From the NCBI RefSeq assembly GCF_009760405.1, contig NZ_WRPP01000001.1:62001-126000 (forward strand): a stretch of 64,000 nucleotides of DNA. Reading direction: 5' to 3'. Positions 46,534 through 55,109 of this stretch are shown piece by piece. The position numbers and the translations under genes are program-made. The notes beneath the pieces are model-generated. The model searched no databases and was not told where the DNA came from. It was given only the letters and a program-made list of their open reading frames with translations. The first letter of the stretch is position 1; each line of letters starts with the position of its first letter. The DNA is from Nocardia terrae (GTDB lineage: Bacteria > Actinomycetota > Actinomycetes > Mycobacteriales > Mycobacteriaceae).

Positions 46534-47765
46534 GTGAGACTCTCCTTCGTGGGGATGGTCGCCGATGTGCGGGCCAGAGTCGCCCGGAACGCGTCGGCGG
46601 TTTGCGGGACCACGGACGCCGCCAGCAGGGCCAGCAGCGGGCCGACGGCCATGACTTCGAAAGCCGTTGTGTACGAGAAATGATCGGTGATGACACCGAA
46701 GGTGAGCGGGCTCGCCACGCCCGCCAGCTGGCCGCCGAAGATGATCACGCCGGTGGCCGCGCCGATATAGGCGCTGGGCAGCGCGCGCAGCGGCACCGCG
46801 AAGGCGGGCATGTAGGCCAAACCGGCGACCAGGCTCATGAGCGTGCCCTCGACCACGAACAGCGGGAAGGACCCCGCGCGCGGCAGGGCGAAAAGCATTG
46901 CGGCGGTGAAGGCCATGGCCGGCACCACGATGACGCGCGGTCGACCGCCGATCCGATCGGACAGCCGCGCGCCCAGCACCACCCCGGCCGCCGCGGCCAG
47001 TGTGGTCGGCACGGCCGCGAAAGCGATGCTGCCCATCGAGATTCCGAGTTGCTCTTGCAGGAAGGTCGGGGTCCACGCGGTGACACCCCACACCAGGACG
47101 TCGTAGCCGAAGAAGATCACCGCGAACCCGAGCAGCGCGGGGGAGAACAGCACGGCCCGGCGTTCGGCCTTGGTGCCGACATCCGCCAGCGGAATCTCGT
47201 CCTGCACCAAGGGTTCCGGCATCCACCGCCGCCACGCGAAGATCACCGCCACCCCGAGTACCGAGATGACCGCGAACATCACCCGCCAGCCCACCGTCGG
47301 CAGCGCGACCCCCGCGATCACCGCCGCCAGCAGCAGCCCCGCCGCATTGGAGGAGTTGGTCCAGCCCGCCGCGGTGGTGCGCTGCTCGGGCAGACTGCGT
47401 TCGGCGAGCGCCTTGATGGCCGCGGCCGGAAAGACGCCCTGCACCAGGCCGAACAGGAATCGGATGGCCAGCAGCACCGCGAAAGTCCAGGCGACGGCGG
47501 TCAATCCGGTGAAGACCGACCAGGCCGTCAGCCCCACTATCCCGACCTTCAGGGCCCCGTACCGATCCGCCAGCAAACCTCCGGGAATCTGCACCAGCGC
47601 GTACGGGATGAAGAACACCGACACCAGCAGGCCCTGTTGCGCGTGGTCGAGATGCAGGTCGTGGCCGATCGAGGGCAGCGCGAAATTGATCACCGTGCGA
47701 TCGATGTAGTCGACGACCCAGGCCACGAACAGCAGCGCGATGGTTATCCGGGTGGTGCGTGGCAT
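46530..47765 (-). CDS. MFS transporter, anion:cation symporter-like
   Basis: The 411-residue transporter has 12 hydrophobic segments. The first loop motif GGLLADRYGALKVG and the start VAWVVDYIDRTVINFALPSI fit the ACS family (hexuronate, phthalate and similar carboxylates). It should import an organic anion. The start MPRTTRITIAL follows AAGGGG. It is the first gene of a two-gene unit with the M20 amidohydrolase and divergent from an Lrp-type regulator. Together they look like uptake and hydrolysis of an N-acylated or amide-linked acid. Confidence 0.88.
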   Translation of the reverse strand: MPRTTRITIALLFVAWVVDYIDRTVINFALPSIGHDLHLDHAQQGLLVSVFFIPYALVQIPGGLLADRYGALKVGIVGLTAWSVFTGLTAVAWTFAVLLAIRFLFGLVQGVFPAAAIKALAERSLPEQRTTAAGWTNSSNAAGLLLAAVIAGVALPTVGWRVMFAVISVLGVAVIFAWRRWMPEPLVQDEIPLADVGTKAERRAVLFSPALLGFAVIFFGYDVLVWGVTAWTPTFLQEQLGISMGSIAFAAVPTTLAAAAGVVLGARLSDRIGGRPRVIVVPAMAFTAAMLFALPRAGSFPLFVVEGTLMSLVAGLAYMPAFAVPLRALPSAYIGAATGVIIFGGQLAGVASPLTFGVITDHFSYTTAFEVMAVGPLLALLAASVVPQTADAFRATLARTSATIPTKESLT

Positions 47766-47814
47766 CCAGGCCCCTTCATAAGCGGGAGGAGGTGGCTGAT
47801 GCCACACTGACCCC

Positions 47815-48897
47815 ATGCCCGAGGATACGGCGAAATCGCCGGATACCGCCATCCCGGGGAGCGGTGTGCCGGAATCCGCCGTGCTGGCCGGCTTCGACGA
47901 GCGCGACCTGGATCTGGTTAATGCCTTGCAAATCAATCCGCGCGCCTCGTGGACGCGGATCGGGGAATCGCTCGGCATGGACGCCACCACCGCCGCCCGC
48001 CGCTGGCAGCAGCTCACCGCCTCCGGGCTGGCCTGGATCACGGCCTACGCGCCGGAGTTCGCCACCGTCGCCTACCTGCGATTGCGCTGCCGGACCGAAC
48101 ATCTCGGCACGCTCTCCGACCGGCTGACCGCCATGCCGTGGGTGCTCAGCGTCGACCGCCTCACCGGCGTCTTCCCGCTCCAACTCACCGTGGCGGTCGA
48201 AAACCTGGCCGCCCTGGACGATTTCACCGCCCGGGAACTGGCCGCGCTGCCCGGCGTCGAGGAGGTCCGCACGGCCGTCAACCTGCATCTCTATGTCGAG
48301 GGCAGTCAATGGCGGCCGCAGGCCCTCGACCCCGGCCAGCGCACCATGCTGACCGACCGGCGCGGCCCCGCGCCCACCGCCTCCCGGCCGCGGCCCGGCG
48401 ACCGGGCCCTTGTGCTGGCGGTGTCCGCCGACGGCCGCCGCAGTATCGCGGACCTGGCCCGCGACACCGGCCTCACCGAAACCACGGTGCGCCGCCGGAT
48501 CGGCGATATGACGGCCTCGGGCCGCTTGGTGTTCCGCTGCGACTTCGCCGAGCAGGCCGCGGGCTGGACCGTCACCGCCACCTATTGGGCGCGGCTGCCC
48601 GCCCGCCACCTCGACGCGCTCGGCGCTCGGCTCGCGTCCTGGCCGGAGATCCGGTTGTGCGTCGCCACCGCCGACGACAGCAATGTCATGCTCATCGGCT
48701 GGCTGCGCGGACCACGCGAGGGGCTGCTGCTGGAAGCCCGGCTGCAGCGCGAATTCCCGGAGTTGGAGATCGAGGAGCGTCAACTGACCCTGCGCACACT
48801 CAAACGCATGGGCCGCATCCTCAGTCCGCGCGGCCGCGCGGTGGGGTATGTCCCATTCAATGTCTGGGGTCGCGACCCCGAGTCCCCGCTTGGCTAG
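47815..48897 (+). CDS. Two-headed Lrp/AsnC-family regulator
   Basis: The 360-residue protein is about twice the size of a normal Lrp protein (150-160) because it contains two HTH-plus-RAM units. The first HTH is DERDLDLVNALQINPRASW...RIGESLGMDATTAAR. The second is RALVLAVSADGRRSIADLAR...TGLTETTVRRRI. Each is followed by a RAM-like ligand domain (LSDRLTAMPWVLSVDRLTG; ARLASWPEIRLCVATADDS). Fused double AsnC regulators occur in actinomycetes. It is divergent, 49 bases from the transporter-amidohydrolase unit, and is its likely amino-acid-responsive regulator. Confidence 0.9.
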   Translation: MPEDTAKSPDTAIPGSGVPESAVLAGFDERDLDLVNALQINPRASWTRIGESLGMDATTAARRWQQLTASGLAWITAYAPEFATVAYLRLRCRTEHLGTLSDRLTAMPWVLSVDRLTGVFPLQLTVAVENLAALDDFTARELAALPGVEEVRTAVNLHLYVEGSQWRPQALDPGQRTMLTDRRGPAPTASRPRPGDRALVLAVSADGRRSIADLARDTGLTETTVRRRIGDMTASGRLVFRCDFAEQAAGWTVTATYWARLPARHLDALGARLASWPEIRLCVATADDSNVMLIGWLRGPREGLLLEARLQREFPELEIEERQLTLRTLKRMGRILSPRGRAVGYVPFNVWGRDPESPLG

Positions 48898-48976
48898 GCG
48901 TACCTCCGCATTCGCTCCGGCCATGCGCGGGGACGAAGGACGGCTACGCCGACAGCGCCCATTAGGCTCGCCCTCG

Positions 48977-50200
48977 ATGACTGAGACGATGACGCACGGG
49001 TATGTCGCCGACGGATACGGGCGGGTCGCCGACGCCTTCCGGCGGAACTTCGAGCACCACGGCGAGATCGGCGCGGCGGTCGCGGTCTTCGACGGGGATA
49101 CCCCGGTGGTGGATCTCTGGGGCGGATGGCGCGATTCGGTGCGGCGGTTGCCGTGGGAGCGCGACACCATCGCGCCGGTCTTCTCGTCCACCAAAGGCGT
49201 TGCCGCGCTGATCCTCGCGATGCTGGTGACCCGCGGGCAGCTGGACTACGACGAGCCGGTGACGCGGTATTGGCCCGAGTTCGCGGCACGCGGCAAGGGT
49301 GAGGTGACCGTCCGGCAGCTCATCGATCATCAGGTGGGGCTGCACATTCTGCGGGGGACCCGGATGACCCTGGCCGATCTGCGCGATCTGGACCGGGTCG
49401 CGGGCGTGCTGGCGGCGCAGCGGCCCGCGTGGACGCCGGGCACCCGGCAGGGATACCACCCGGTCAGCATCGGACTGTTCATCAACGAGCTGGTGCGCCG
49501 CGCCGATCCGGCCGGGCGCAGCATCCGGCACTTCCTCGCCGAGGAGATCGCGGAACCACTGGGCGTCGACTTCACCCTCGGGCTGGACGCGGACCTCGGC
49601 GGTGACCGCATCGTGAGACTCGTTCGCACCAACGGGCTCGACCTGCGCTTCGAGCGGAATCTGCCGTGGAATCAAGCGATTCCGGCGCTGTTGCGGCGCG
49701 GGCCGCTCTTCCGCGCGCTCGCGACCCCGGACCTGGGCATGCCCGAGGACTTCGTGCGCCCGGAGATCATGTCGGTGGAACTGCCCGGCAGCAACGGCGT
49801 CGGCTCGGCCCGCGGGCTGGCCCGGATCTACGCGGCGGGGCTGACCGGCGAGCTCCCGATCTCCGCGGCGGTCCGCACCCGCCTCGCCGACGCCGGGCCG
49901 GTGCCCGCCCCCGACGCGGTCCTGAAGACCACCACCCGATTCCATCTCGGCTTCCGAAAGTCCTGTCCCACTTTCCCGTTCGGGTCGGCGGACCACCGTG
50001 CCTACGGCACCCCCGGCATGGGCGGCTCACTGGGCTTCGCCGACCCGCACACCGGTCTGTCCTTCGCCTATGTTCCCAACCGCCTCGGCCTCACCCTCAA
50101 TGGCGACAACCGCTGCCTGCGCCTGTCCCGCGCGGTCTTCGGAAAGACGACACGCCGATCGGGCACTCGCGGTGAACCGCAGCGGGCCGCCACTCGTTGA
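48977..50200 (+). CDS. Beta-lactamase-fold serine hydrolase (EstB/class C-like)
   Basis: The 407-residue protein has the catalytic SxxK in FSSTKGVAAL near residue 75 and a second motif GYHPVSIGLFINELVRR in the place of the Tyr motif. A C-terminal GTPGMGGSLGFADPHTGL corresponds to the third motif. Such proteins are esterases or D-aminopeptidases more often than lactamases. ATG 48977 is in the frame where homology starts. No signal peptide is evident, so it is cytoplasmic. It lies 79 bases after the Lrp gene. Substrate unknown. Confidence 0.87.
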   Translation: MTETMTHGYVADGYGRVADAFRRNFEHHGEIGAAVAVFDGDTPVVDLWGGWRDSVRRLPWERDTIAPVFSSTKGVAALILAMLVTRGQLDYDEPVTRYWPEFAARGKGEVTVRQLIDHQVGLHILRGTRMTLADLRDLDRVAGVLAAQRPAWTPGTRQGYHPVSIGLFINELVRRADPAGRSIRHFLAEEIAEPLGVDFTLGLDADLGGDRIVRLVRTNGLDLRFERNLPWNQAIPALLRRGPLFRALATPDLGMPEDFVRPEIMSVELPGSNGVGSARGLARIYAAGLTGELPISAAVRTRLADAGPVPAPDAVLKTTTRFHLGFRKSCPTFPFGSADHRAYGTPGMGGSLGFADPHTGLSFAYVPNRLGLTLNGDNRCLRLSRAVFGKTTRRSGTRGEPQRAATR

Positions 50201-50271
50201 TGCGGGTGTACCGGCCCCGAGCCGGTAGCTGTCCCGATGCGGTCCGGTACTCCCCCCTGCACCCGGACCGG

Positions 50272-50300
50272 GACCCCGCCGACGGTCTCGCGGCGGGGTC
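50272..50300 (+). terminator. Hairpin between the esterase and the biosynthetic operon
   Basis: The 9-bp stem GACCCCGCC / GGCGGGGTC has an 11-base loop; a smaller TACCGGC/GCCGGTA hairpin lies just upstream (50209-50227). Together they insulate the esterase from the next operon. Confidence 0.65.
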
Positions 50301-50435
50301 TTCGCATACCTAATTGCCCTGGCTAGCAGTGTATTTCGGGCAAAGGTGTGACTCGTGACACATTGATCAAGCTCGACTCCCATGGATACCTTGTGTGCGA
50401 TGTATCGCGGACAAGGTACAACGAAATGGGGGATC

Positions 50436-52397
50436 GTGTCCGAGAACCAACCCGCCGCGCCCACCGTGGCCGACCTCATCATCGACCGCGTCGCGGCGCA
50501 CACCGACCACCTCTTCGGTGTCGGCGGCGCCAATATCGAGGACCTCTACGACGCCCTCCACCGCCACCCGACCCTCACCGGCATCATCGCCAAACACGAG
50601 TTCGGCGCGGCCACCATGGCCGACGGCTACGCCCGCGCCACCGCCCGCCTCGGCGTCGTGGCCGCCACTTCCGGCGGCGGCGCCATGAACCTCCTGTCCG
50701 CCCTCACCGAATCCTTCGACTCCCGAGTCCCACTCCTGGCCCTGGTCGGCCAACCCCCGACCGCCCTCGAAGGACGCGGCGCCTTCCAGGACACCAGCGG
50801 CCTCCCCGGCCGCCTCGACGCCGAACACATCTTCACCGCGGTCTCCCGCTACTGCGCCAAAGTGACCAGCCCCCACGACATCCCCGAAGAACTCGACCGG
50901 GCCATCGCCGCCGCGTACGCGGGAGGACCGGCAGTCCTGCTGCTGCCCAAGGACGTTCAGACCGCGCTGTTCGCCGACGGCGGTGGTCCAGAGGGGGATC
51001 TCTCCCTGCCGGGGTGGTCCCCGGGAACTGACGCGGATCAGGTCCCCGTGATGCGGTGCTCCACGAGAACGGCTGTGTTGGAAAGTGATTCGGCATCACC
51101 GCCACCCTCGACGGTAGGTCCGAGTACCCGACCGGTCGCTTCCGCCGCAGGGGCCGTTGGAAGACCGGAACGCCTTGACGAGGGCGGTGCCTCCGCGCTG
51201 CCCGGTGAGCACTCGGCATTGCCGGACGCGGTGGACGCGCTGTCGGTTGTGGTGGCCGAACTGGTCGGTGCGGTGCCGGCGGGCGGGCGGGTTGTGGTCA
51301 TCGCCGGACCGGAGGTGGGGGCGGCCGACGCGCGCACCGAACTCGCGGACGTCGTGCGGTTGTCGCGGGCGTCGGTTCTGGTCACCCCCGATGCCAAAGA
51401 TGTCTATTCGAACCGGGATCCGCGTTTCGCCGGGGTCGTCGGTGTCATGGGGCATCCGCGTGCGCCGGAGCTCATCGCCGCTGCCGAGTTGTGTCTACTG
51501 GTGGGGGCGCCGCTGTCGATGACCGCCCGGGCCGGATTGGATGCGGCGCTGGCCGCGTGCCCGCGCGTCGTCTACCTGGGCTCGGAGGAGCCGTTCGTAC
51601 CCGTGCACGCGGAGGCGCGCGGCTCATTGGCCGCCCTCCTGAGGGATCTGGCGGCTTCATTGGCGGCGTGGCCGGCCCGCGATCCCGGAGTTCCGGCGCA
51701 CTCCTGGCCGGAATCCATTGAAACCGATTCGGGCACAGTGAATGCGGATCCGTTGCCAGGCCGCTACGGGATGACGAAGGGGTGGCTGCCCGAGTTGGTC
51801 GTGCCGCCCGCGTCCGGGCCCGGGGTGCGGTATCGCGAGGCGGTGGCAGCGCTCGAAGCGGGTCTGGAGCCCGGGACCGATGTGGTCGCGGATGCCGGGA
51901 ATACCGGGGCCGCCGTGGTGCATTGGCTGCCCGTGCCCGAGGGTGGGCGGTTTCTCATCGCGTTGGGGATGGGCGGGATGGGGTATTCGTTCGGCGCGGG
52001 GATCGGGTGTGCGCTGGGGCGAGGCGGGCGCACGGTCGTGATCGCCGGGGACGGTGCGTATTTCATGCACGGGCACGAGCTGCATACGGCTGTCGAATAT
52101 CAGGTGCCGGTCACGTTCGTGGTGTTCAACAACAACGCGCACGCCATGTGTGTGACGCGGGAGCAGGTCTTCTACTCCGGCGAATACAGCTTCAACCGAT
52201 TCCGGGCGGCGGAGATCGGGGCCGGGGTGGGGGCCATGTTCCCCGAGCTGCCCGCCTGGACCGCGCGCACGCTCGGCGAATTCGAGCATGCACTGGACAA
52301 GACGCGGGCGATACCGGGCCCCGCGTTCATCGAACTGCAGTGTGACCCGGACGAGATACCACCGTTCGCACCGTTTCTGAAGGAGCCCCTCGCATGA
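50436..52397 (+). CDS. Thiamine-diphosphate-dependent enzyme, acetolactate-synthase-like
   Basis: The 653-residue protein has the PYR domain with the activating Glu (IIAKHEFGAATMADGYARA), a central domain (VVVIAGPEVGAADAR), and a C-terminal PP domain with the ThDP/Mg site GDGAYFMHGHELHTAVEY...FNNN. It decarboxylates a 2-oxo acid and joins or releases the aldehyde unit. It is not an anabolic IlvB, since no small subunit or ilvC is nearby and about 75 residues of low-complexity Ser/Pro/Gly-rich sequence (around 230-305) separate the first two domains. GTG 50436 is chosen by homology. It overlaps the SRPBCC gene (ATGA) and starts a five-gene operon. Confidence 0.85.
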   Translation: MSENQPAAPTVADLIIDRVAAHTDHLFGVGGANIEDLYDALHRHPTLTGIIAKHEFGAATMADGYARATARLGVVAATSGGGAMNLLSALTESFDSRVPLLALVGQPPTALEGRGAFQDTSGLPGRLDAEHIFTAVSRYCAKVTSPHDIPEELDRAIAAAYAGGPAVLLLPKDVQTALFADGGGPEGDLSLPGWSPGTDADQVPVMRCSTRTAVLESDSASPPPSTVGPSTRPVASAAGAVGRPERLDEGGASALPGEHSALPDAVDALSVVVAELVGAVPAGGRVVVIAGPEVGAADARTELADVVRLSRASVLVTPDAKDVYSNRDPRFAGVVGVMGHPRAPELIAAAELCLLVGAPLSMTARAGLDAALAACPRVVYLGSEEPFVPVHAEARGSLAALLRDLAASLAAWPARDPGVPAHSWPESIETDSGTVNADPLPGRYGMTKGWLPELVVPPASGPGVRYREAVAALEAGLEPGTDVVADAGNTGAAVVHWLPVPEGGRFLIALGMGGMGYSFGAGIGCALGRGGRTVVIAGDGAYFMHGHELHTAVEYQVPVTFVVFNNNAHAMCVTREQVFYSGEYSFNRFRAAEIGAGVGAMFPELPAWTARTLGEFEHALDKTRAIPGPAFIELQCDPDEIPPFAPFLKEPLA

Positions 52398-53071
52398 CCG
52401 AGACCGTCAACGCAGCACCGACCGACAAGGCGGCGCCGATCGAAGTGCCGGAGCTGGATGTGCCGGGGGTGTACCGCATCGAGACCATGGCCCTCAAGGA
52501 GGGCATGCCGCTGGTGCTGGACATGACCCGCTCGGTCTACCCGCACGACGAGATCTACGGGCAGTACTGCACCGTCACCGAATTCGTCGACGCGCCGCCG
52601 GACGAGGTGTTCGAGTACCTGGCCGACACCCGCAGCCTGTGCGAATGGACCTACAGCATGCGGGGTTTCGAGCGCACCGAGGACCCGGAGATCTGGGTCT
52701 CCGATGATCGGATCGGCTCGCACACCCGCATCTACACCCGCACGGTCGCCAATGCCGAAGCGCACACGGTCGACTACCACTGCGCCTGGGACCAGGCCGA
52801 CCACCTGTGGATGATCTACCTGATGCGGGTCGTGGACGCGCAGCTGGTGCTGAACAAGCCGGGTTCCGTTGTCACGTGGACCAATTGCCACCACCCGTTC
52901 TACGACGACAACGGCTACCCGGAGACCGAGCCGCAGGGCCGTCCGGTATGGGTAGGCGACTTCTGGCACCTCTTCGCCGCCGGACACCTGCTGGAGCTGC
53001 GCAATCTCAAGGCGATCTGCGAGCACCGCCACGCCAACCGCCAGCCGATCAAGCCGGAATGGATGAACTGA
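52394..53071 (+). CDS. SRPBCC (START-like) protein
   Basis: The 225-residue protein has a helix-grip fold signature: TEFVDAPPDEVFEYLADTRS near residue 60, then alternating strands and a long final helix (LFAAGHLLELRNLKAICEHR). The fold holds a hydrophobic ligand and includes polyketide cyclases and aromatases. The N-terminal ~45 residues are an extra extension. It is co-translated with the TPP enzyme before it and lies 2 bases from the KAS III gene after it, so it probably shapes or binds a pathway intermediate. A catalytic role is not proven by any visible residue. Confidence 0.82.
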   Translation: MTETVNAAPTDKAAPIEVPELDVPGVYRIETMALKEGMPLVLDMTRSVYPHDEIYGQYCTVTEFVDAPPDEVFEYLADTRSLCEWTYSMRGFERTEDPEIWVSDDRIGSHTRIYTRTVANAEAHTVDYHCAWDQADHLWMIYLMRVVDAQLVLNKPGSVVTWTNCHHPFYDDNGYPETEPQGRPVWVGDFWHLFAAGHLLELRNLKAICEHRHANRQPIKPEWMN

Positions 53072-53073
53072 GC

Positions 53074-54090
53074 ATGAGCACCGACACCGTCAGCCTGATC
53101 GACGTCTCCGGCTATCTACCCGAGAACATCGTCGCCGCGGACTATTTCGTACAGCACGCGGACCCCGACGAGGTCACCTCGAACATCATGTTCAAGGCGC
53201 CCAAGTTCCGTCACCACATCGCCGCCGGTGAGACGCCCGCCGATATGGCCGAGCGCGCGGTCGCCCCGATCCTGGAGCGCCAGGGCCGGGACGTGTTGCG
53301 CGACATCGACGTTCTCATCGTGCACACCCAGCTGCCCGAGGTCGCCATCGTCGGCAACGGCGGCGAAGTGGCTGCCCGCCTGGGTATTTCGCCGGAATGG
53401 CTGATCGACCTGCACAACGGCGGCTGCGCCGCGTTCGTGCACGGCATGAAGCTGGCCCGCCAGATCCTGCTCTCCTCGCCGGCCCGCTCCGCGCTGGTGG
53501 TGACGGTGCAGAACGCGGCCGGCCAGATCTTCACCCAGGAGCAGGTGCGCGGCAAGGCGCAGGCCGCCATCCCGGGCGACGGCGCGGGCGCGGGACTGCT
53601 GGTGAAATCCGGTGATTCGCCGATCCTCGACATCGAGACCCGCCACCTGCCGGAGTTCGCCGGGCAGATGACCGCCATCGCCGAACCGCCGCGCCGCTAC
53701 TGGGAGGCCGGAGCCGGGCAGATGCACGTCGGCTTCACCGAATCCAAGATCGCCAAGGTGCTGCAGCGCGGCAACCGGCTGGTGCCGGAGGTGGCGCACA
53801 CGGTGTGCAAGCGCATCGGAGTGAAGTCCGAGGACCTGGACCTACTGGTCACCAACCAGCCCAACCGCGCCTTCCTGCGCAACTGGCGCGACGCGCTGCA
53901 ACTGCCGCAGGAACGGCACCCCGACACCTTCGACGAATGCGGAAACCTGTTCGGCGCGGGCATTCCCGTCACCTTCGACCGGGCCGTCGACGAGGGCCGG
54001 GTACCGGCCGGCTCGGTGGTCATGTTCGCGGGCTTCGCGCACGCGGGCGATTTCGCCGCGGCCGCCGCGGTCCGATGGGGCGGACGCTGA
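53074..54090 (+). CDS. KAS III-like enzyme with His to Asn change in the catalytic triad
   Basis: The 338-residue thiolase-fold protein is related to FabH. The nucleophile is kept in LHNGGCAAFVHGMKLAR (Cys118), and the late Asn is kept in DECGNLFGAGIP (Asn291). The canonical HQAN motif reads TNQPNRAF here, putting Asn261 where the decarboxylation His should be. IPGDGAGAGLLV is the normal GDGA turn. A KAS III without this His may transfer acyl groups or condense without decarboxylation. It sits in the middle of the operon, and no acyl carrier protein is encoded nearby. Confidence 0.85.
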   Translation: MSTDTVSLIDVSGYLPENIVAADYFVQHADPDEVTSNIMFKAPKFRHHIAAGETPADMAERAVAPILERQGRDVLRDIDVLIVHTQLPEVAIVGNGGEVAARLGISPEWLIDLHNGGCAAFVHGMKLARQILLSSPARSALVVTVQNAAGQIFTQEQVRGKAQAAIPGDGAGAGLLVKSGDSPILDIETRHLPEFAGQMTAIAEPPRRYWEAGAGQMHVGFTESKIAKVLQRGNRLVPEVAHTVCKRIGVKSEDLDLLVTNQPNRAFLRNWRDALQLPQERHPDTFDECGNLFGAGIPVTFDRAVDEGRVPAGSVVMFAGFAHAGDFAAAAAVRWGGR

Positions 54091-54104
54091 AGGGGGCCAG
54101 CACG

Positions 54105-55109
54105 ATGACCTCGCTGATAACGGCCGGACACCGGCTGCAGCTGAACGAGCTCCCCTTCGGCCCGCCGCCCTCGGTGCGCGAGGCGCTGAGCCGCGCGCTG
54201 GCCTCGGCCAACCGGTACCCGGAATTCCTGCCGGCGCGGCTGTCGCGGCTGATCGCGGAACGGCTGGGATGCGAGCCGGACCGGATCGTGGTGGGCGCGG
54301 GCGCGACCGGTGTGATCATGCACATCGTTCAGGAATTCGGTTCCGGCGCGGCCGAAGTCGTGATGGCGACCCCGACCTTCGACGGCTTCCCGATCCTGAC
54401 CGGCATGGCGGGCGGGCGCCCGGTCACGGTGTCGCTCACCGGGGACGGCCGCCAGGATCTGGCGGCCATGGCCGCCGCGGTGACCGAGCGGACCCGCCTG
54501 GTGGTGGTGTGCAGCCCGCACAATCCCACCGGAACCCTGGTGCCGCCCGCGGACTTCGAGGATTTCCTGCGCGCGATCCCCGCCTCGATCACCGTGGTCC
54601 TGGACGAGGCGTACGTGGACTTCGTCGCCGAGGCCGAACGCGTCGACGTGTTCGCGCTGTTGGACCGGCATCCGAATCTGCTGGTCCTGCGCACCTTCTC
54701 GAAGGGGTACGGGCTGGCCGCGCTGCGGGTCGGCTACGCCGTCGGCGATCCGGAACTCATCGAGCGGATCGCCCGCTGGCAGTTGCCCTTCGGCATGACC
54801 GCGCTCGCCGAGGTCGCGGTGCGCGCCTGCTACGAGGCGGAGGCCGAGATCGAGGCGCGCATCGCGGTGCTGGGTGAACACCGCGATCGGCTCACCACCG
54901 GCCTGCGCGAGCTCGGCCTGTGCGTTCCCGACAGCTACGCCAACTTCTCCTACCTCACCCTGCCCGGTCCGGATGCCGAGCGGGTGGCAACCGCGCTGGC
55001 GGGGGCGGACATCCACGTCAAGACCTATCCCACCGGTATCCGCATCACCGTCGGCGATCGCGCGGCCACCGACGCGGTCCTCGCCACCGTCCGCAGTACA
55101 GTGCAGTAA
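54105..55109 (+). CDS. HisC-like class I/II aminotransferase
   Basis: The 334-residue PLP enzyme resembles histidinol-phosphate aminotransferase. It has LNELPFGPPPSVREAL at the start, CSPHNPTGTLVPP, VVLDEAYVDF and the PLP lysine in TFSKGYGLAALRVGYA. No his genes are near, so a role in the local pathway is more likely: transfer of an amino group to a ketone or aldehyde made by the TPP enzyme and KAS III. ATG 54105 follows AGGGGG. The stop overlaps the MarR start by one base. Confidence 0.87.
   Translation: MTSLITAGHRLQLNELPFGPPPSVREALSRALASANRYPEFLPARLSRLIAERLGCEPDRIVVGAGATGVIMHIVQEFGSGAAEVVMATPTFDGFPILTGMAGGRPVTVSLTGDGRQDLAAMAAAVTERTRLVVVCSPHNPTGTLVPPADFEDFLRAIPASITVVLDEAYVDFVAEAERVDVFALLDRHPNLLVLRTFSKGYGLAALRVGYAVGDPELIERIARWQLPFGMTALAEVAVRACYEAEAEIEARIAVLGEHRDRLTTGLRELGLCVPDSYANFSYLTLPGPDAERVATALAGADIHVKTYPTGIRITVGDRAATDAVLATVRSTVQ

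Noticed and set aside
50314..50343. TTGCCC...GGGCAA inverted repeat upstream of the TPP operon as an operator
   Set aside because: The arms are 6 bp with an 18-base gap and no second copy, so it could easily be chance.
50436..52397. Assigning the TPP enzyme as acetolactate synthase IlvB
   Set aside because: No small subunit or branched-chain genes are near, there is a large linker, and the operon context is biosynthetic of another kind.
54105..55109. Assigning the aminotransferase as HisC of histidine synthesis
   Set aside because: There are no histidine genes in the window and it is coupled to unrelated enzymes.
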